Shown here one piece after another: positions 11,160 to 23,479 of a stretch of 64,000 nucleotides of DNA. Every line of letters starts with the position of its first letter. The stretch's first letter is position 1. The DNA is from Flaccisagitta enflata (taxonomy: Eukaryota; Chaetognatha; Sagittoidea; Aphragmophora), in assembly GCA_965153355.1 (NCBI GenBank), contig OZ231128.1:33046001-33110000 (forward strand), written 5' to 3'. The position numbers and the translations under genes were made by a program. Below the pieces are notes generated by a model. The model was not told where the DNA came from and did not search any database. It saw only the letters and a list, made by a program, of their open reading frames with translations.

Positions 11160-11345
11160 TACAATCAGGGGCGGCGAGAGGGGGGTCCACCCCCCTCTGA
11201 GAAGGGGGGGGGCGGGCCCTAGGGGGGCACTGGGGCCTGGGGGCCCTGATGTATGGGAAAAAGAAGGAAAGAAAAAAAATAAAGAATAAAAACTAACAAA
11301 AAAACGAAAAAACAAAAAAACAAAAAAGCGAAAAAACAAAACAGA
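11160..11345 (+). repeat. G-rich then A-rich low-complexity block
   Basis: A GC-rich block with GGGGGGTCCACCCCCC foldback and GGGGGGCGGGCCC runs, followed by CAAAAAAACGAAA repeats. It may be the remnant of a repeat and has G-quadruplex-like runs. Confidence 0.6.
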
Positions 11346-11636
11346 TTACGTAGATCATGTTTGGGCTCTATTGGACTTCAAATCAACATCTGCTTCTTGC
11401 TGAAGTCTCAAAAACCAACCTTTTCAAAGATATAGTGCATGTTACTTTCAATTGAACCCTTGTATAGGTGACAAACAATTTCAAAGTGTATGAATAATAA
11501 GAGGCATATTGATTCTGATTAAAAAACTAAACAAAAAAAAAAACAGAAAGAAAAAAATTCACTGAAACAAGTGCAAGCGCAAGTGCTAGTCCTGGAAGTA
11601 GAATTCTGAGCCCGTTAATAATTTTCAAAGAAACAA

Positions 11637-11806
11637 AGTTGGATACATAACTATTGCAGTCGCGTGCAGGTAGACGGCCATTTGAGTAAACTAGACCATA
11701 AGGGCAGGAGCATTGAGGTCACAAAAAAAAGGAAGTAAGAGTGGGATGGAATGAAAGATTGACTGACCAATGGATGAACAGATGGAAAAAACATAGCACG
11801 CGACCA
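11637..11806 (+). mobile_element. Degenerate Helentron-like copy
   Basis: GCAGTCGCGTGCAGGTAGAC near the 5' end, GGGCAGGAGCA in the middle and a decayed hairpin ATAGCACGCGACC at the end. Confidence 0.65.
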
Positions 11807-11878
11807 TAATTCAAATGAGCAGAAGGGGGGGGGGGGGGCTAGCGGGGTAGGGATAGGGGTGCCCGGCCAAAAGTGCTA

Positions 11879-11991
<113 letters not shown>

Positions 11992-12191
11992 AGAGACAGA
12001 GATACTAGCTGACAGAGAGGCAGAGAACAAACAGACAGACAGAGATAAATACAAAAAAAAATCATTGAATAAAGTCCTACAGTACAGGGGAATTAATAAA
12101 CGATTTTGCAAAACATAATGAGGCAAGGGCTTGATTGATATGTGTTGATAATTAGAATGCTTTGCCCCTACCTGCCATGTATACAGTTTTT

Positions 12192-12375
12192 AGTCGCATT
12201 CTACGCGACTCTACACCCTGCTTTGTTGGTCCGTCGGTCCGTCCGTTGGTCCTTCCGTTGGTCTGTCCGTCGGTGTGTCCCACTTGGTTTTTGCGATCTT
12301 TGGCCTCCCTGCTCCTGCCCAATTGATCAAGTGCCCACCCGCACGCGACTGGTGTAGCTGTGTATCCGCCCTTTT
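12192..12375 (-). mobile_element. Helentron-like copy
   Basis: Starts with hairpin AGTCGCATTCTACGCGACT, has GTCCGTCGGT-type microsatellite and ends CACGCGACTGG...GTGTATCCGCCC. Confidence 0.8.
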
Positions 12376-12389
12376 TCTAGATACTTCTT

Positions 12390-12592
12390 AGTTGCGGACA
12401 CGCAACTCTATAAGAGGCTTCGTCCATCTTTTGGTCAGTCGGTCCATCTGTCATGGTGATCGGGTTGAAAAGTGGGGAAAAGAGCGCTTTCGATACTGTT
12501 TGAGTGTTTGGGGTGGGTCGGGGTGTGGATGGAGGTTGGATGCCCCTGCCTACCCTTCCGCAACGATATTGTGTCACCGCGTCACTTGTTTT
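12390..12592 (-). mobile_element. Helentron-like copy, GTTGCGGA subfamily
   Basis: Hairpin AGTTGCGGACACGCAACT, then CTATAAGAGGCTTCGTCC, ending CCTTCCGCAACGATATTG. Its inner motif and hairpin share the same GTTGCGGA change. Confidence 0.75.
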
Positions 12593-13362
12593 TGTAATTG
12601 TATGAATCAATTAAAAACAGATCTATTTGATAAAGAAATAACTGTCTAGATGAGATTCACTCTTTTATTATTTACGTTTTTCTAGTATTGGCTAAGAAAG
12701 CATAGGAATCATAACAAATCAGTTAAAAGGCTGTCGTGCCTAGATGTACTGTCGTGCTTGGAATTGGCTGTGTAGTCCCTAGGCTCCAAGCTGCCATACA
12801 TTGCTGCCCAAAAGACGCCATCTTTTTTGGAATTTTTGAGCCCTTTGCTCATACAAGATGATAGCAATTCACCAAAATGTGACTGCTTCAAGGTACCAGT
12901 AGTAGCTTTTTGAGCATGATACTCTGTGTGCTCAGGGCGAAACTCATACTAAATACCATGCTGGCTTGAGAGGCAGTTTGCAAGCATTCTCATTACTGTT
13001 TGCATGGAATTTTCCAACTTGTCTGAAATATCAAATTCTACCAACTTTTTTTGAAAAGAAGTCAACCATGTTTTTTGATACCCTAGCAAATCTAATTTTG
13101 CTGTATGTGCATGTTACAGGCTCAAATATCATTCTTATACAGAAGAAAATCATTCTAACGAACACGCTTCTTACGAAATTCCGCCTCTAACGAATATCTT
13201 TGAAAGTCCCATCATTTTTTCTTGAGATTTCTTGAGATTTTAAAAAATCGCCTGTAACGAACTGTGACTAACGAAAAATCGCCTGTAACAAAGTATTTAC
13301 AAGTGAAAATGGTCTTCAGGACTGACGTGTAACGAATTTTTTCATGGAGAGAAAGAAAGATA

Positions 13363-13587
13363 GAAAGGAAGGAAGGAAGGAAGGAAGGAAGGAAGGAAGG
13401 AAGGAAGGAAGGAAGGAAGGAAGGGAGAAAGGAATAAAGGAAGGAAGGAAGGAAGGAAGAAATAAACAGAGAATGAAAGGAAGAAGAGAGAGAATTTTTG
13501 CATGGAGGGGAAGAAGGAAAGGAAGGAAGGAAGAAAGAAACAAAGAAAGAAAAAAAAGAAAGAAAGAAAGAAAGAAAGAAAGAAAAA

Positions 13588-13651
<64 letters not shown>

Positions 13652-13675
13652 AGAGATAAAGGAAAGAAAGAAAGA
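13363..13675 (+). repeat. (GGAA)n and (GAAA)n arrays
   Basis: GGAA units at 13363-13460 followed by GAAA units to about 13675. Confidence 0.95.
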
Positions 13676-13723
13676 GAACTAAAGCGATCCTAGAAAGAGG
13701 GAAGAAGTGTTTTTATGTGTATA

Positions 13724-13965
<242 letters not shown>

Positions 13966-14380
13966 TGCCACTTTGTTCCGCGACACCTTTATGTTAACTT
14001 TCTGAATGAACAGAACCATTCTGATGGTTGTTTATGCTACTATATTACAAGCAATTGTTTGTCTATGGCTACAGCGAAATTCGCCTGTAACGAAAAAATA
14101 ACAGGTTCCCTTGGGCTTCGTTAGAAAGGTTTTTAACTGTATATTGAAATGGAAACATGAAGAGTCAATTCCATGTAAAAACCTGACTTGAATTTATCTT
14201 CTATAGGGAATTGAGCTATTGGGCTGAAATCTATTCTAGGCACTCTGTTTCTGGCCCATGCAGAGTTTTCTCTCTATGAAAACTTCCCTTTTGTTTGATT
14301 CGCAACTTTAGACAGCGCAACAGTCTCAGCTAGAATTCCATAAAAGGGCCAATGGAAAAAGAAGGGAAACGGAAAGTTAA

Positions 14381-15507
14381 GTCGCAGTGCAGAACACCGC
14401 CAAATTTGACAAATTCTGTTCTATTAGGTATGCAGAGAAGATATAACCAAAACTTAAGTCTATGCATGTATCATACTCCCTAAATTAGGTAACCAAAGGT
14501 TAATTGATCAATGGTATTCAAGAAAATTGCACGAAAAACATCAGATGTTACCACGTAAAAAACCAAATCTCTCTCTGAATGCAAAATTTTGCAATTCCAA
14601 AAACATGGCCTATCTCTCAAAACTATTTAGACTGATGCCATGTTTTTCAAAATGCAAAAATTTGCTTTCAGAGACAGATTCGTTTTTTTACGCGAAACTT
14701 GCCAATGCACAAAAATCAATTTTTGTTAAAAATCCATCTATTTTGCATACAGAAAAATGCTTTTCTATGCAAAAAATTGATGATTATCCATCACAAATCC
14801 CCTATCTCAATAAAAAATCTATATCTAGATAAGAAAAAATATATTGTTAAAAAATATTTTGACTGGTCAAATTGCGTATGTCGGGGTGCAAATAAAGATG
14901 AAATTTCGGTTTCAATTTCTTTTCATAACTATATTGATGACTATTTTGTGATTTTTTCATTGAAATTTGTAATTTTGTAGTTTAGTATTATTCTATTAGT
15001 AAAAGAAACTCAAGTATGATAAAGTCGTTGCTTTGTTTTATTAACAAAAACAAAAAAGAATCACTGGAAATAATAGATTCCGTAAAAATAATAGAGCAAA
15101 AATCAAAAACCTGCTAAGGGAAAATTCTAAGACTTGAACAAATTGGACTATTTTGCATTTCTAGGAACATGGCCTTATCTTATATGTTCTTAAAATGAGG
15201 CCATGTTTTTGAAAATGCAAAATTTTGCATTTTGAAAGAGTCTTAGAATTTTCCCTAAGACAAGTGAAGTTGCAAAATTGAATTTTCTTTAGATTTCCTT
15301 CTTCTTTTTCTCCTCTTTTTATTTGCTCAGCACTCTCTTTTTATCATGAATGATTATCTATGCAAAACTAAAAAACATATATCATAACAATCATATTCTT
15401 TTATATAACAAGTCTAAATTAGTGAAATTTATAATATTGAAAAAATTGTTTTGACTCTTCTAATTTGATCTTCGTTTGCACCTCGACGTATTCGTTTGCA
15501 CTGTGAC
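14381..15507. mobile_element. TTAA-flanked MITE (piggyBac/Kolobok-like ends)
   Basis: Flanked by TTAA at 14377-14380 and 15508-15511. Termini GTCGCAGTGCA and the reverse of GTCACAGTGCA. It contains two internal hairpin modules with AACATGGCC (14600-14660 and 15160-15210). A second, interrupted, reverse copy lies at 26137-27071. Confidence 0.7.
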
Positions 15508-15710
15508 TTAAGCATGTAACAACTTCTGTGATTGATCAAATCAAATCATAAAAGTGTTGAGTAAAGATGTTGTTCAACTTTAGTATTGTTTTGCCGATGC
15601 TTCATACAATGCAAAAATTTGATTTTATTCAAAAAGCGCTCCATGGAAGATTTTCTACAAGTTAGTTCTGTGATTGTGAACATGCCACCATACCAAAACT
15701 GTAAAACAGG

Positions 15711-16290
15711 TCACCCAAGGTCTGGTCAGCGATACCCGTTGCCCTGCTTTGCTTGATTGTGAATTTGAAGAAAGGTAACGGCCCCAAAGGGGACAAAGTT
15801 CTGTAGAACACAGGGGGACTTTCGTTTGTCCATCTGTCCATTTGTTTGTGGATTTGAGATCTAAAGGGGCTTATTTTAGGTCTAAGAGGATTGAGAAAGC
15901 GAAATTCAGGCAAGTGGGCTGAATTAGGGCCTGAAAGGTTGGAGAGGACTGATTCAATGTTTGAAAGGGCTAATTTGAGGCTTAGATGACTGATTTGAGA
16001 CCTGAGAGGACTTACTCAAGGCCTGCAAGAGCGGTTTAAAAGCCTGGAGAGCCTAATTTGAGGCCTGGGAGGCCTAATTTGAAGTCTAAGAGGCCTAATT
16101 TGAAGTCTGACAGGCCTGATTTGAGGTCTGAGAGGCCTGGTTTAAGACCTGAGAGGCCTGGTTTGAGACTTGAAAGGCCTGATTTGAGGCCTGAGAGGCC
16201 TGTCGGGGGGGGGGACAAACAAACGGACAAACCAACGAAAGTCCCCCTGTGTTTTACAGAACTTCATCCCCTTCGGGGCTGCTGCCTAAA
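15711..16290. mobile_element. Foldback element with 21-bp minisatellite
   Basis: Inverted arms GGGGACAAAGTTCTGTAG...ACAGGGGGACTTTCG on both sides enclose degenerate then regular AGGCCTGAGAGGC units (16045-16205). Confidence 0.75.
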
Positions 16291-16414
16291 AACCAACAGT
16301 AATGTTTTTCTCATCCTGACAAGTCTCCTAGACAGCAGTGACAGGGCTGTTCTTGGGGGCTTAGTCATTCAGTCCCAACAGTGACTGGTGTTATCCTTCT
16401 TCATATGTACTTAC

Positions 16415-16487
16415 CAATGTTCGTTCTTCATCCCTGGTTTGTTCACTGTAAGATCTCTTTGTTGGAGGACGGGGTCGACGAGAGGGC
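16415..16487 (-). CDS. Candidate internal exon with excellent splice sites, function unknown
   Basis: On the minus strand a tract of the form CTTTCTCCTTGCTTTTCAG is followed by 73 bp and then a donor ACATTG then GTAAGT, close to consensus at both ends. Two of the three frames are open. One, entered in phase 2 and left in phase 0, is proline- and arginine-rich (PSRRPRPPTKRSYSEQ, then DEERTL). The other, entered in phase 1 and left in phase 2, reads PLVDPVLQQRDLTVNKPG. The third has a stop. Neither frame shows a domain I recognise and there are no cysteines. It could be an upstream exon of the GDNF-receptor-like gene, but it cannot join directly to the exon at 1794-1908, which needs a phase 1 donor, so at least one more exon would be required. 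Confidence 0.5.
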
Positions 16488-16639
16488 CTGAAAAGCAAGG
16501 AGAAAGGATTCTGTGACATCACATGATTGAGTGGACAAAAACTGTCAAACGAACCATTGCAGATCTGATTCGTAGAAGAAGTATCCATTGCTCATGCAAC
16601 TTAGTCCTAAGTTGAGTGAGCGTTCGAGGTAGACTAGCC

Positions 16640-17330
16640 CACTAAGAATAGTATGGGGTAGCAATAATTTTGTATCATGTCAATTGTCATTTTCAGACGG
16701 AAATCCCTTTATAAGCGATTCATAATACTATTTGTAAAAAAAAATTTAAGCCGTGATCCATTCTTATACAATCTAGACTATTATACTTAAACAATAGCAG
16801 TGTAGAAAATATCGTTCTCCGCACGGTTCTCTTTTCTGCAGTTCAAAACAGAATCTGCGATTTTCTTTGTTTTTATGCTTAACCCTCACTTAAAGAAATG
16901 ATGATTACGGTAAGTTACCAATGGAGAAAATCTTAAACAAAAACAGTTACAGACAGCATTTTGTCTCTTCTTTAACATATCTCGGAAACTCGTGGGGACC
17001 TCAATTTTAAATACCCGTTCAATCAACTCAAAGTTGTGTTAATATTTTGACATCCATACGCAAGGAACATGGCATTTTTCTCGGATTTTTTTTCTCGGTG
17101 TAAGGCCACCTGCCCACAAGGAACGTTTGTCTTGCTGTCTTTCTATGTAATTTCACTTATACTACTAAAAATATTGTAATGATTTTTGTATACAACTCAT
17201 GTTTCGCAAGCAGAAAATGTCAATATCTAACTACAGGATTTGAGCGCTGTGACGAAGCTCAAGTTCGCTTGCTACTAAGAATTCAAGTTTAACGTAGAAA
17301 AGTTCATTATCAAATTGAATAAGTGACGCG
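16640..17330. other. No recognised feature
   Basis: A plus-strand donor-like ACG then GTAAGT at about 16909 and an acceptor CTTTTCTGCAG at 16842 bracket a segment whose three frames are all closed. Confidence 0.5.
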
Positions 17331-17339
17331 GGGTCACAA

Positions 17340-17440
17340 TATCTCATGTGACTCTCAATATCGTTGCGGACGGGAGGGCAGGGGCATCCAACCCCCCATC
17401 CACACCCCAACCCCGACTCACACACAAACATACACAAAAA
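17340..17440 (+). mobile_element. Helentron-like fragment, GTTGCGGA subfamily
   Basis: TATCGTTGCGGACGGGAGG, GGCAGGGGC and a C-rich stretch matching the copy at 12390-12592 in reverse. Confidence 0.6.
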
Positions 17441-17463
17441 AATCTCGTTTTTCCACTTTTTTA

Positions 17464-17970
17464 CAGTAGATGTCGTCTAGACTTAGAAATACGGGGGAGC
17501 TCATAACCTGAGTATTAGTTAAGTGAGGGGACTGATATTTTGCAGGTGTTATGTGTAAACCCTAAAGAGTTGACGATGGGGTATGAAATCCCCTATGGCT
17601 TACCTTAGGAAAAAAAGTTTTAGTATAAAACTATAAGAACAATCTTTTTTTTTCAGAATTTCAGCTTCATCTATTCACTTAAAAAGTAAAACCAGCCAAG
17701 GATTTGAACCTGAAACCTTGAATGAAAAGATCTGTGGCTGACAAATTTGAAGTGACGTGAGGTAACCACTAGACCAACTATTACTGCTGATTAATAAAAA
17801 AAAATTTGATTAAGTGTATTCAAAAAAGTTTTCCATCCACAGAACTGCCATACCCCATCATCAACTCTTCAAGTCATAAGCATTATACACACACAGTTTC
17901 ATTTCAGTTACATAAATAGTATTCAAGATATGAGGGCCCCCCTATTTCTAGGTCTAGACGACATCTACTG
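17464..17970. mobile_element. Tc1/mariner-type MITE carrying a tRNA-derived segment
   Basis: TA-flanked; ends CAGTAGATGTCGTCTAGACT and its reverse. Inner arms GATGGGGTATG and CATACCCCATC also pair. Same family as 40989-41531. Confidence 0.8.
17690..17785 (-). other. tRNA-derived sequence (degenerate A and B boxes) inside a MITE
   Basis: On the minus strand TGGTCTAGTGG matches the polymerase III A box and GGTTCAAATCC matches the B box, 55 bases apart. The T-arm partly pairs but the acceptor stem does not, so this is a tRNA-derived remnant or SINE head, not a working tRNA gene. It lies in the interior of the TA-flanked element at 17464-17970. Confidence 0.55.
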
Positions 17971-17974
17971 TACT

Positions 17975-18190
17975 CAATCACCACGGACCAACGGACCAAC
18001 GGACGGAGGGACAAAGTCTCTTATAGAGTTGCGTCTCCGCCACAAGGAAGTTATACATCACTGTCCCCAAGAACACGGAATAACTTGGGGTTGATTGATC
18101 AGTTTGTCCTACGACGTGTGCAAAAGCTAGGCGGAAAACCATTTAAGTTGATTGATCAGTTTGTCCTACGACGTGTGCAAAAGCTAGGTC
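17975..18190 (+). repeat. Helentron 3' fragment followed by a 57-bp tandem duplication
   Basis: GGACCAACGGACGGAGG and ATAGAGTTGCGTCTCCGC at 17985-18040, then TTGATTGATCAGTTTGTCCT repeated at 18091 and 18148. Confidence 0.6.
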
Positions 18191-18234
18191 CATTTAAAGT
18201 GTGATAGAACTCTAAATCTGAAGTGTGTTAGTTG

Positions 18235-18238
<4 letters not shown>

Positions 18239-18297
<59 letters not shown>

Positions 18298-18303
18298 TGT
18301 GTG
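18239..18303 (+). repeat. (GT)n microsatellite
   Basis: About 30 GT units, ending in a G-run. Confidence 0.95.
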
Positions 18304-18633
18304 GGGGGGGGGTGTTTGGAAGGGGTCAGTCCCTGATAATATTGTAACCCCGCGTTGCTTCTTCATTTACAGACAACAAATACAGAATGTCCTAACATTA
18401 AGTCAATAGTGTCCAAGGCTTAATTCGAGGTATCTCTCTCAGTTCAAGCCAAGGATTATTTTTATTAACGTAAAGGTACAAGTTAGGACAAAGACACATC
18501 TAGTTGGAGGGAACCTAGTCCCTATGGAATTGCAACATAAAAGAATAGCTCTGTCTGTCGTGTCTGTTGAAGCAAGTCTTGTGCGATGTCATCATACCTC
18601 TTAAATAGGCGACAACAGACGATTCTTAACATA

Positions 18634-18637
<4 letters not shown>

Positions 18638-18664
<27 letters not shown>
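18638..18664 (+). repeat. (CT)n microsatellite
   Basis: Short CT array. Confidence 0.9.
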
Positions 18665-20030
18665 CAGACCTTAATGGTCTCAATATTTCATGAAGGTAAG
18701 TCGCGCAGTTAAGACTCGTCGTCCGAATGTCACGTACGAGAGAAAGCATTTTCATTTTTCTCCCCGTCTCCGCAACTTCTGGGTCGAGTTTGTGCCTAAG
18801 GCTTCGTGCTTACAGGCACCACACTTTTTACAATCATTTTCTTTTCTTTTTTTTAACTTTTTGGGTTTTTTTTCTCTCATTTTACTTGCGTCCTCGCATA
18901 TCCATAAGAGGGTCTGTCCAACCATCCGTCCGTTCGTCCATCCATTGTTAGAGCTCCTAAGGCTTTTAAGTCAAGATTGCCCTTATTTTGATTTGGTTTG
19001 GTAGCAATGTTGTCCATTCCACACTTGTTAAGTGCAAAATTCAGTACACATGATGACACAGTCAGGATGTATCGTTGCCCAGTTGGGTTGGTTCCTTTGA
19101 TTTCTGAGCTGAACTGGTTTGATGTGGATACTTCATCTGTCGTTCGGTCTATCTAGGTTTCGCTCAGACTGACATCGTGAGAGTGGTTGTTCAAGAGAGA
19201 AGAACCTTTAAACATAATAATTGACATAAGACAGCCGGAACTGTCTGCGGTTGCTATGTCTTGCTTCTTATTACGCATCGCAGCTCCAACCCGCTCCCGC
19301 GACAGGATAGTAAATGAGGGCCAGAAGCTCAGAATATCTTATCATGTGCTCTCGATCGTTAAAGCTGCTCTGACCTCTGTCGGTTGGTCCGCGGATCGGG
19401 CTGTCTATCGGTCAGACTTTTTTTCCGGCTGTTTGAGTGATTAGGTCTTCACAATCATTTTCAGAGTCAATGCCCCTGCCCTTCGATTAGAACTGATTAT
19501 CACAGCCTCTGTCCATCCGTATGGTACTGTGAGCGATGTTCAATTTTTGATTGATGGCCTGAACGGTGAGGGAGATTGAGAATCGTAACAATCGAACTAC
19601 ACATTGGTTAAGTGTTATCTCCACGCTGGAGGATGTTTACGAACGAGTCGAAAACTTGAACAATGGTTGAGTGTTGCTGAAAGATGCTAAAGCAATGATC
19701 GTGAACATCCTCCCAGTTTCCTTCAATCCTTTGTTGTTCTTCTTCTCCTCCTTCCTTTTCTTAGTTTCTCTTTTATTCCATTAGTTTCTCCTTTCTTCTC
19801 TTTTTTCGGCTTTTTGTCACACGATGCTCACTCAATTCTCATTCTAGGTGCCATCAATCTTTCCTTAATAACCGCCTTATGCAAATGAAGTCTTGTAACA
19901 AAACACGAGAGCGAAATAAAGAGCTCAAAGCTCGGGAAGTTCATTTCGGTCTCGCAGGCGCCAGGCGGCCAAAAAAGAAACAAAGTCAAATGGGCAACAG
20001 TCGCGTACTCAGCTCCGTATTACCTCTACA
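18665..20030. other. No recognised gene
   Basis: A decayed Helentron-like fragment (ATAAGAGGGTCTGTCC, CCGTCCGTTCGTCC) lies near 18900-18955. Open frames here are short and lack splice or domain support. Confidence 0.5.
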
Positions 20031-20034
20031 GATG

Positions 20035-20690
20035 TAATTGTACCAGTAATGGCGGCTGTCGCCATAAGGAAAAAAATTATAAGCATCGGCCACTCTCCAC
20101 CAAGCTTTTGTCTTCAGTCACTGCAATTTTTTTTATTTGTAAATATTAATCCAGTGCAATTGTATATATTGATTTCATTGAATTTGAAAATTAGAGAAAA
20201 ATAAAACTGACCAAAATGAGCTAAAATACTTAGAATTACAGACATGCATGCTCAGAAATGAATCTAATCATTTCTTTATCTATGGCATTTAAAATCAGAA
20301 AAAAAAAATTGAGCTAAATGAGCTAGACTACTCAAAAACCCCCTCACAGATAAGCAGCTATGCTATGTTTTCTTATTTTTGCATGCTCAAACAAGCAAAG
20401 ATACACTCCTTTATTGATCCTACATAAAATCATAGAAAATTGAAAAAAAAATCAATTTGAATTTTTTGTAAATATATCTTTAAAAAATCATAACTCAGAG
20501 AATATTTGTCATAGAGAATTCTGCTTGGTGCCAAATAAAAGAAAATCATCAAATTTACTTACCCCATCAATTTCATTGGAGGTCTTTATTGCGTGATTGA
20601 GATGCTCAACTGCTGCATAAGAAAATGAAAATCATGTTTCTCTGGAATATGTCAAAAAGTCGAGGACTGACTTCGACTTTTTTCCTGATG
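20035..20690. mobile_element. Transposon copy related to 48465-49425
   Basis: Contains AATGGCGGCTGTCGCCATAA near one end and AGTCGAGGACTGACTTCGAC near the other. Both phrases recur in reverse at 49380-49425 and 48467-48500. Confidence 0.5.
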
Positions 20691-20749
20691 ATTAGTGTTT
20701 ATATAATTACACAATTACGATTCAAAATAGAAATGCTAAACTTCTGTTT

Positions 20750-20860
20750 TTCAAAAATGTAAAAGACCAACCAACCAATCGATGGACCAACCAGCAGATC
20801 TACCTTCGGACTGACGGAGGTATCATGTTCCAGATGCGGGGACGCAACTAAAAACAGTGG
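20750..20860 (+). mobile_element. Helentron-like 3' fragment
   Basis: GACCAACCAACCAATCGATG-type microsatellite ending GGGGACGCAACTAAAAAC. Confidence 0.6.
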
Positions 20861-20997
20861 AAATAAAGAGCAGCTGTTAGAACGCCAGTTAGCAAAGTCT
20901 GCACTCGTGGACGACCAATACAATTTAATGCATGTTAGTTCACAACTGCTGTTTAAATCTTTGTAGCTATGCCGAGTACAATATTTTCCGCTTAGGA

Positions 20998-21165
20998 TGG
21001 AGTCATATGTTAGGTGGGTAGGGTGGTTTTAGTTAGTTGGTGGGTGTTTTTTACAAGCTAGCGTTGGTTTTTAGACACGGTGATGGTGATTTAGGTTGGT
21101 AGGGTGGTTCTGGTTGGTAGGAGGGTGATTTTTTTCAATTGGGGTTGGTTTTTATACACGGTCTT
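20998..21165 (+). repeat. Two divergent copies of the 70-bp core unit
   Basis: GACACGGTGATGGTGATTTA and GGTTGGTAGGGTGGTT repeated with a period near 84 bp; wording matches the 24-kb array. Confidence 0.55.
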
Positions 21166-21499
21166 CAACAAGTTATTAAAGATGTTGGAGCAGATTCAAC
21201 TGCTTGGTAGGGTCGGAGTGCTAGGGCAGTAATTCAATTGGTTCTCAAAGAATTCCACATAATTGGTAAAACAAGCGTGATCGGGAAGTCACTGCGTCAT
21301 GCGGTTTTCAATGAGGTGTAGCGGCCAATTCAGTTGAAATCCATTTGCCCATTTCAAAGCATTAAGGGTGATATCAATTGAGTGGCGAAAAAAAGTTGCA
21401 CAAATGTTCAAGTGAAAAGTACTCTTAAAATCCATGTTAAAGCTATGCAAAAAGTTACCAATAAAGGCGGCTGATCGCCGAAGGAAAAAAGTCGTAAAT

Positions 21500-21582
<83 letters not shown>

Positions 21583-22178
21583 TTCTTTTTGTTACATTGG
21601 GCCCAAATTTAAAATCAATGAAAAATATTGATTTTCGGGAAAGATGCGAAAAAATAATTAAAAATTAAAAAGATCATAGCTCCAGAACAATTGATTGCAG
21701 AGAATTCTGCTTGGCACCATCTGAAAGAGAATAATTAGCTCTTTCTGAGCTATTATTTCATGCGTAGTCTCATTCGTCCCTCAAAAAGCACCAACTTTCC
21801 TAAACGCCTCATGAGAAAAAGGGAAAACCACTTTTCTTCGCGGAACTCAAAAAGTCTTCGAATCCTCTAATCTTCGGCTTTTTTCCAAACTATGCCTAGA
21901 TAGGACATCAGATGGAATATTGAAAGAAAAAAATCTCTCAATGACAATGATTTTATTCTTCAAGACTTTTCTCCTAAGTTGTGCACACATTTTATTTCGA
22001 ACTTACAGAAAAATACCTGTCTAAAATGAAAGAAAAGTTGTGCACGGATTTAAGCTCGGGTGTAACTTAGTAACGGAAACGTAGACACGCCGCGCTGTAC
22101 CACATTGAGTTCCAATCTGAGTCGAGTCACGTGCTTATATTAAGAGCTAATGAGAAATGATCATCACCAGCAACGTAC
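21166..22178. other. No recognised gene; one GA array
   Basis: AATAAAGGCGGCTGATCGCC at about 21463 is another relic of the 20-kb transposon. (GA)n occupies 21501-21580. Confidence 0.5.
21501..21580 (+). repeat. (GA)n microsatellite
   Basis: About 40 GA units. Confidence 0.96.
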
Positions 22179-22274
22179 TTGATTACTTTCCCCATTCATT
22201 TCTTGTGGTCAAGCTGCTTACTTCATAATTTATCTTCGTCCTTTTTTTTACTTCTACATTCTCTCATTTTCCAT

Positions 22275-22422
22275 TCTTTCTTCCTTCCTTCCTTCCCTTC
22301 TTCCGTCCTTCCTCCCTTCCCTCGTTCCTTCCTTCCCTCCCTCATCCCTCACTATATTTCTTCCTTCCTTCCTTCTTTCCCTCCTTCCTTCCTTCCCTCC
22401 TTCCTTTCTTCCTTCCTTCAAC

Positions 22423-22485
<63 letters not shown>

Positions 22486-22519
22486 TTTCTTTCTTTCTTT
22501 TTCTCTTTCTTTCTTTCCT

Positions 22520-22567
<48 letters not shown>

Positions 22568-22615
22568 TTTTTCTTTCTTCTTTCTTTCTTTCTTTCTTTT
22601 TCTCTTTCTCTTCCG

Positions 22616-22667
<52 letters not shown>
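22275..22667 (+). repeat. (TTCC)n and (TTTC)n arrays
   Basis: Nearly 400 bp of pyrimidine tetranucleotides. The 193-codon frame across it is a repeat artefact. Confidence 0.96.
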
Positions 22668-22891
22668 ACCTACTTGTTTGCTCACTTTCATTCTTTTATT
22701 AATCCTTTGGCATCCCGCTTCCCCTTCCATTCGCTTGGCATAGCAACCCTGCTAACCTGAATCGGCTCCCCGGGCCTCAACCGTTTGTGTTTCTATTAGT
22801 GCTTAGTTTTTTATTTTTGTTGCCACGACTGCGAAAGTTCGTTTCTTGGTCCATTTGTCCGTCCGTTGATTGGTCTCTCAGTTCCGCCATC

Positions 22892-22950
22892 AAGAACAAG
22901 GCCGGATACACGGCTACCCAAGTCGCGTGCGGGTGGGCAGGGGCCATCAA
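22892..22950 (+). mobile_element. Helentron-like 5' fragment
   Basis: AACAAGGCCGGATACACGGC then CAAGTCGCGTGCGGGTGGGC; no 3' end follows. Confidence 0.7.
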
Positions 22951-23172
22951 GAAAAAGAAGCCGTTCATTGCGCCATCGAAATTCATTATTCAGAAAAATG
23001 AGCTCTGTCTTCGTGTGCAACGCGGCTCAGTACTTGATTGTATACTGTACAGTGTGTTGTCTGTAATACGTTGCCATTCCCGTGGAAAATGGAGATACAT
23101 GGGTGGCCAAAAATGCATCAAAACATTGCAACATGACGAGAGGCACAGTTTTTGTATCACCACAAAGACAAG

Positions 23173-23205
<33 letters not shown>
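23173..23205 (+). repeat. (CT)n microsatellite
   Basis: Short CT array. Confidence 0.9.
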
Positions 23206-23208
<3 letters not shown>

Positions 23209-23292
23209 ATTAATGCCGCTTGCACGGCACAATTTATGGATCTTTCCATCCGTCATAAAAAAGAAATAAGAAAAAAAAAGCTAATATGTGAG

Positions 23293-23479
<187 letters not shown>

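Noticed and set aside
12709-12891. 60-codon minus frame with protein-like wording
   Set aside because: No splice sites or homologue recognised; it adjoins decayed transposon sequence.
16843-16908. Plus-strand exon between CTTTTCTGCAG and GTAAGT
   Set aside because: All three frames contain stops.
17690-17785. Functional tRNA gene
   Set aside because: A and B boxes are good but the acceptor stem does not pair and it lies within a MITE.
22179-22760. 193-codon frame
   Set aside because: TTCC/TTTC microsatellite; no protein features outside it.
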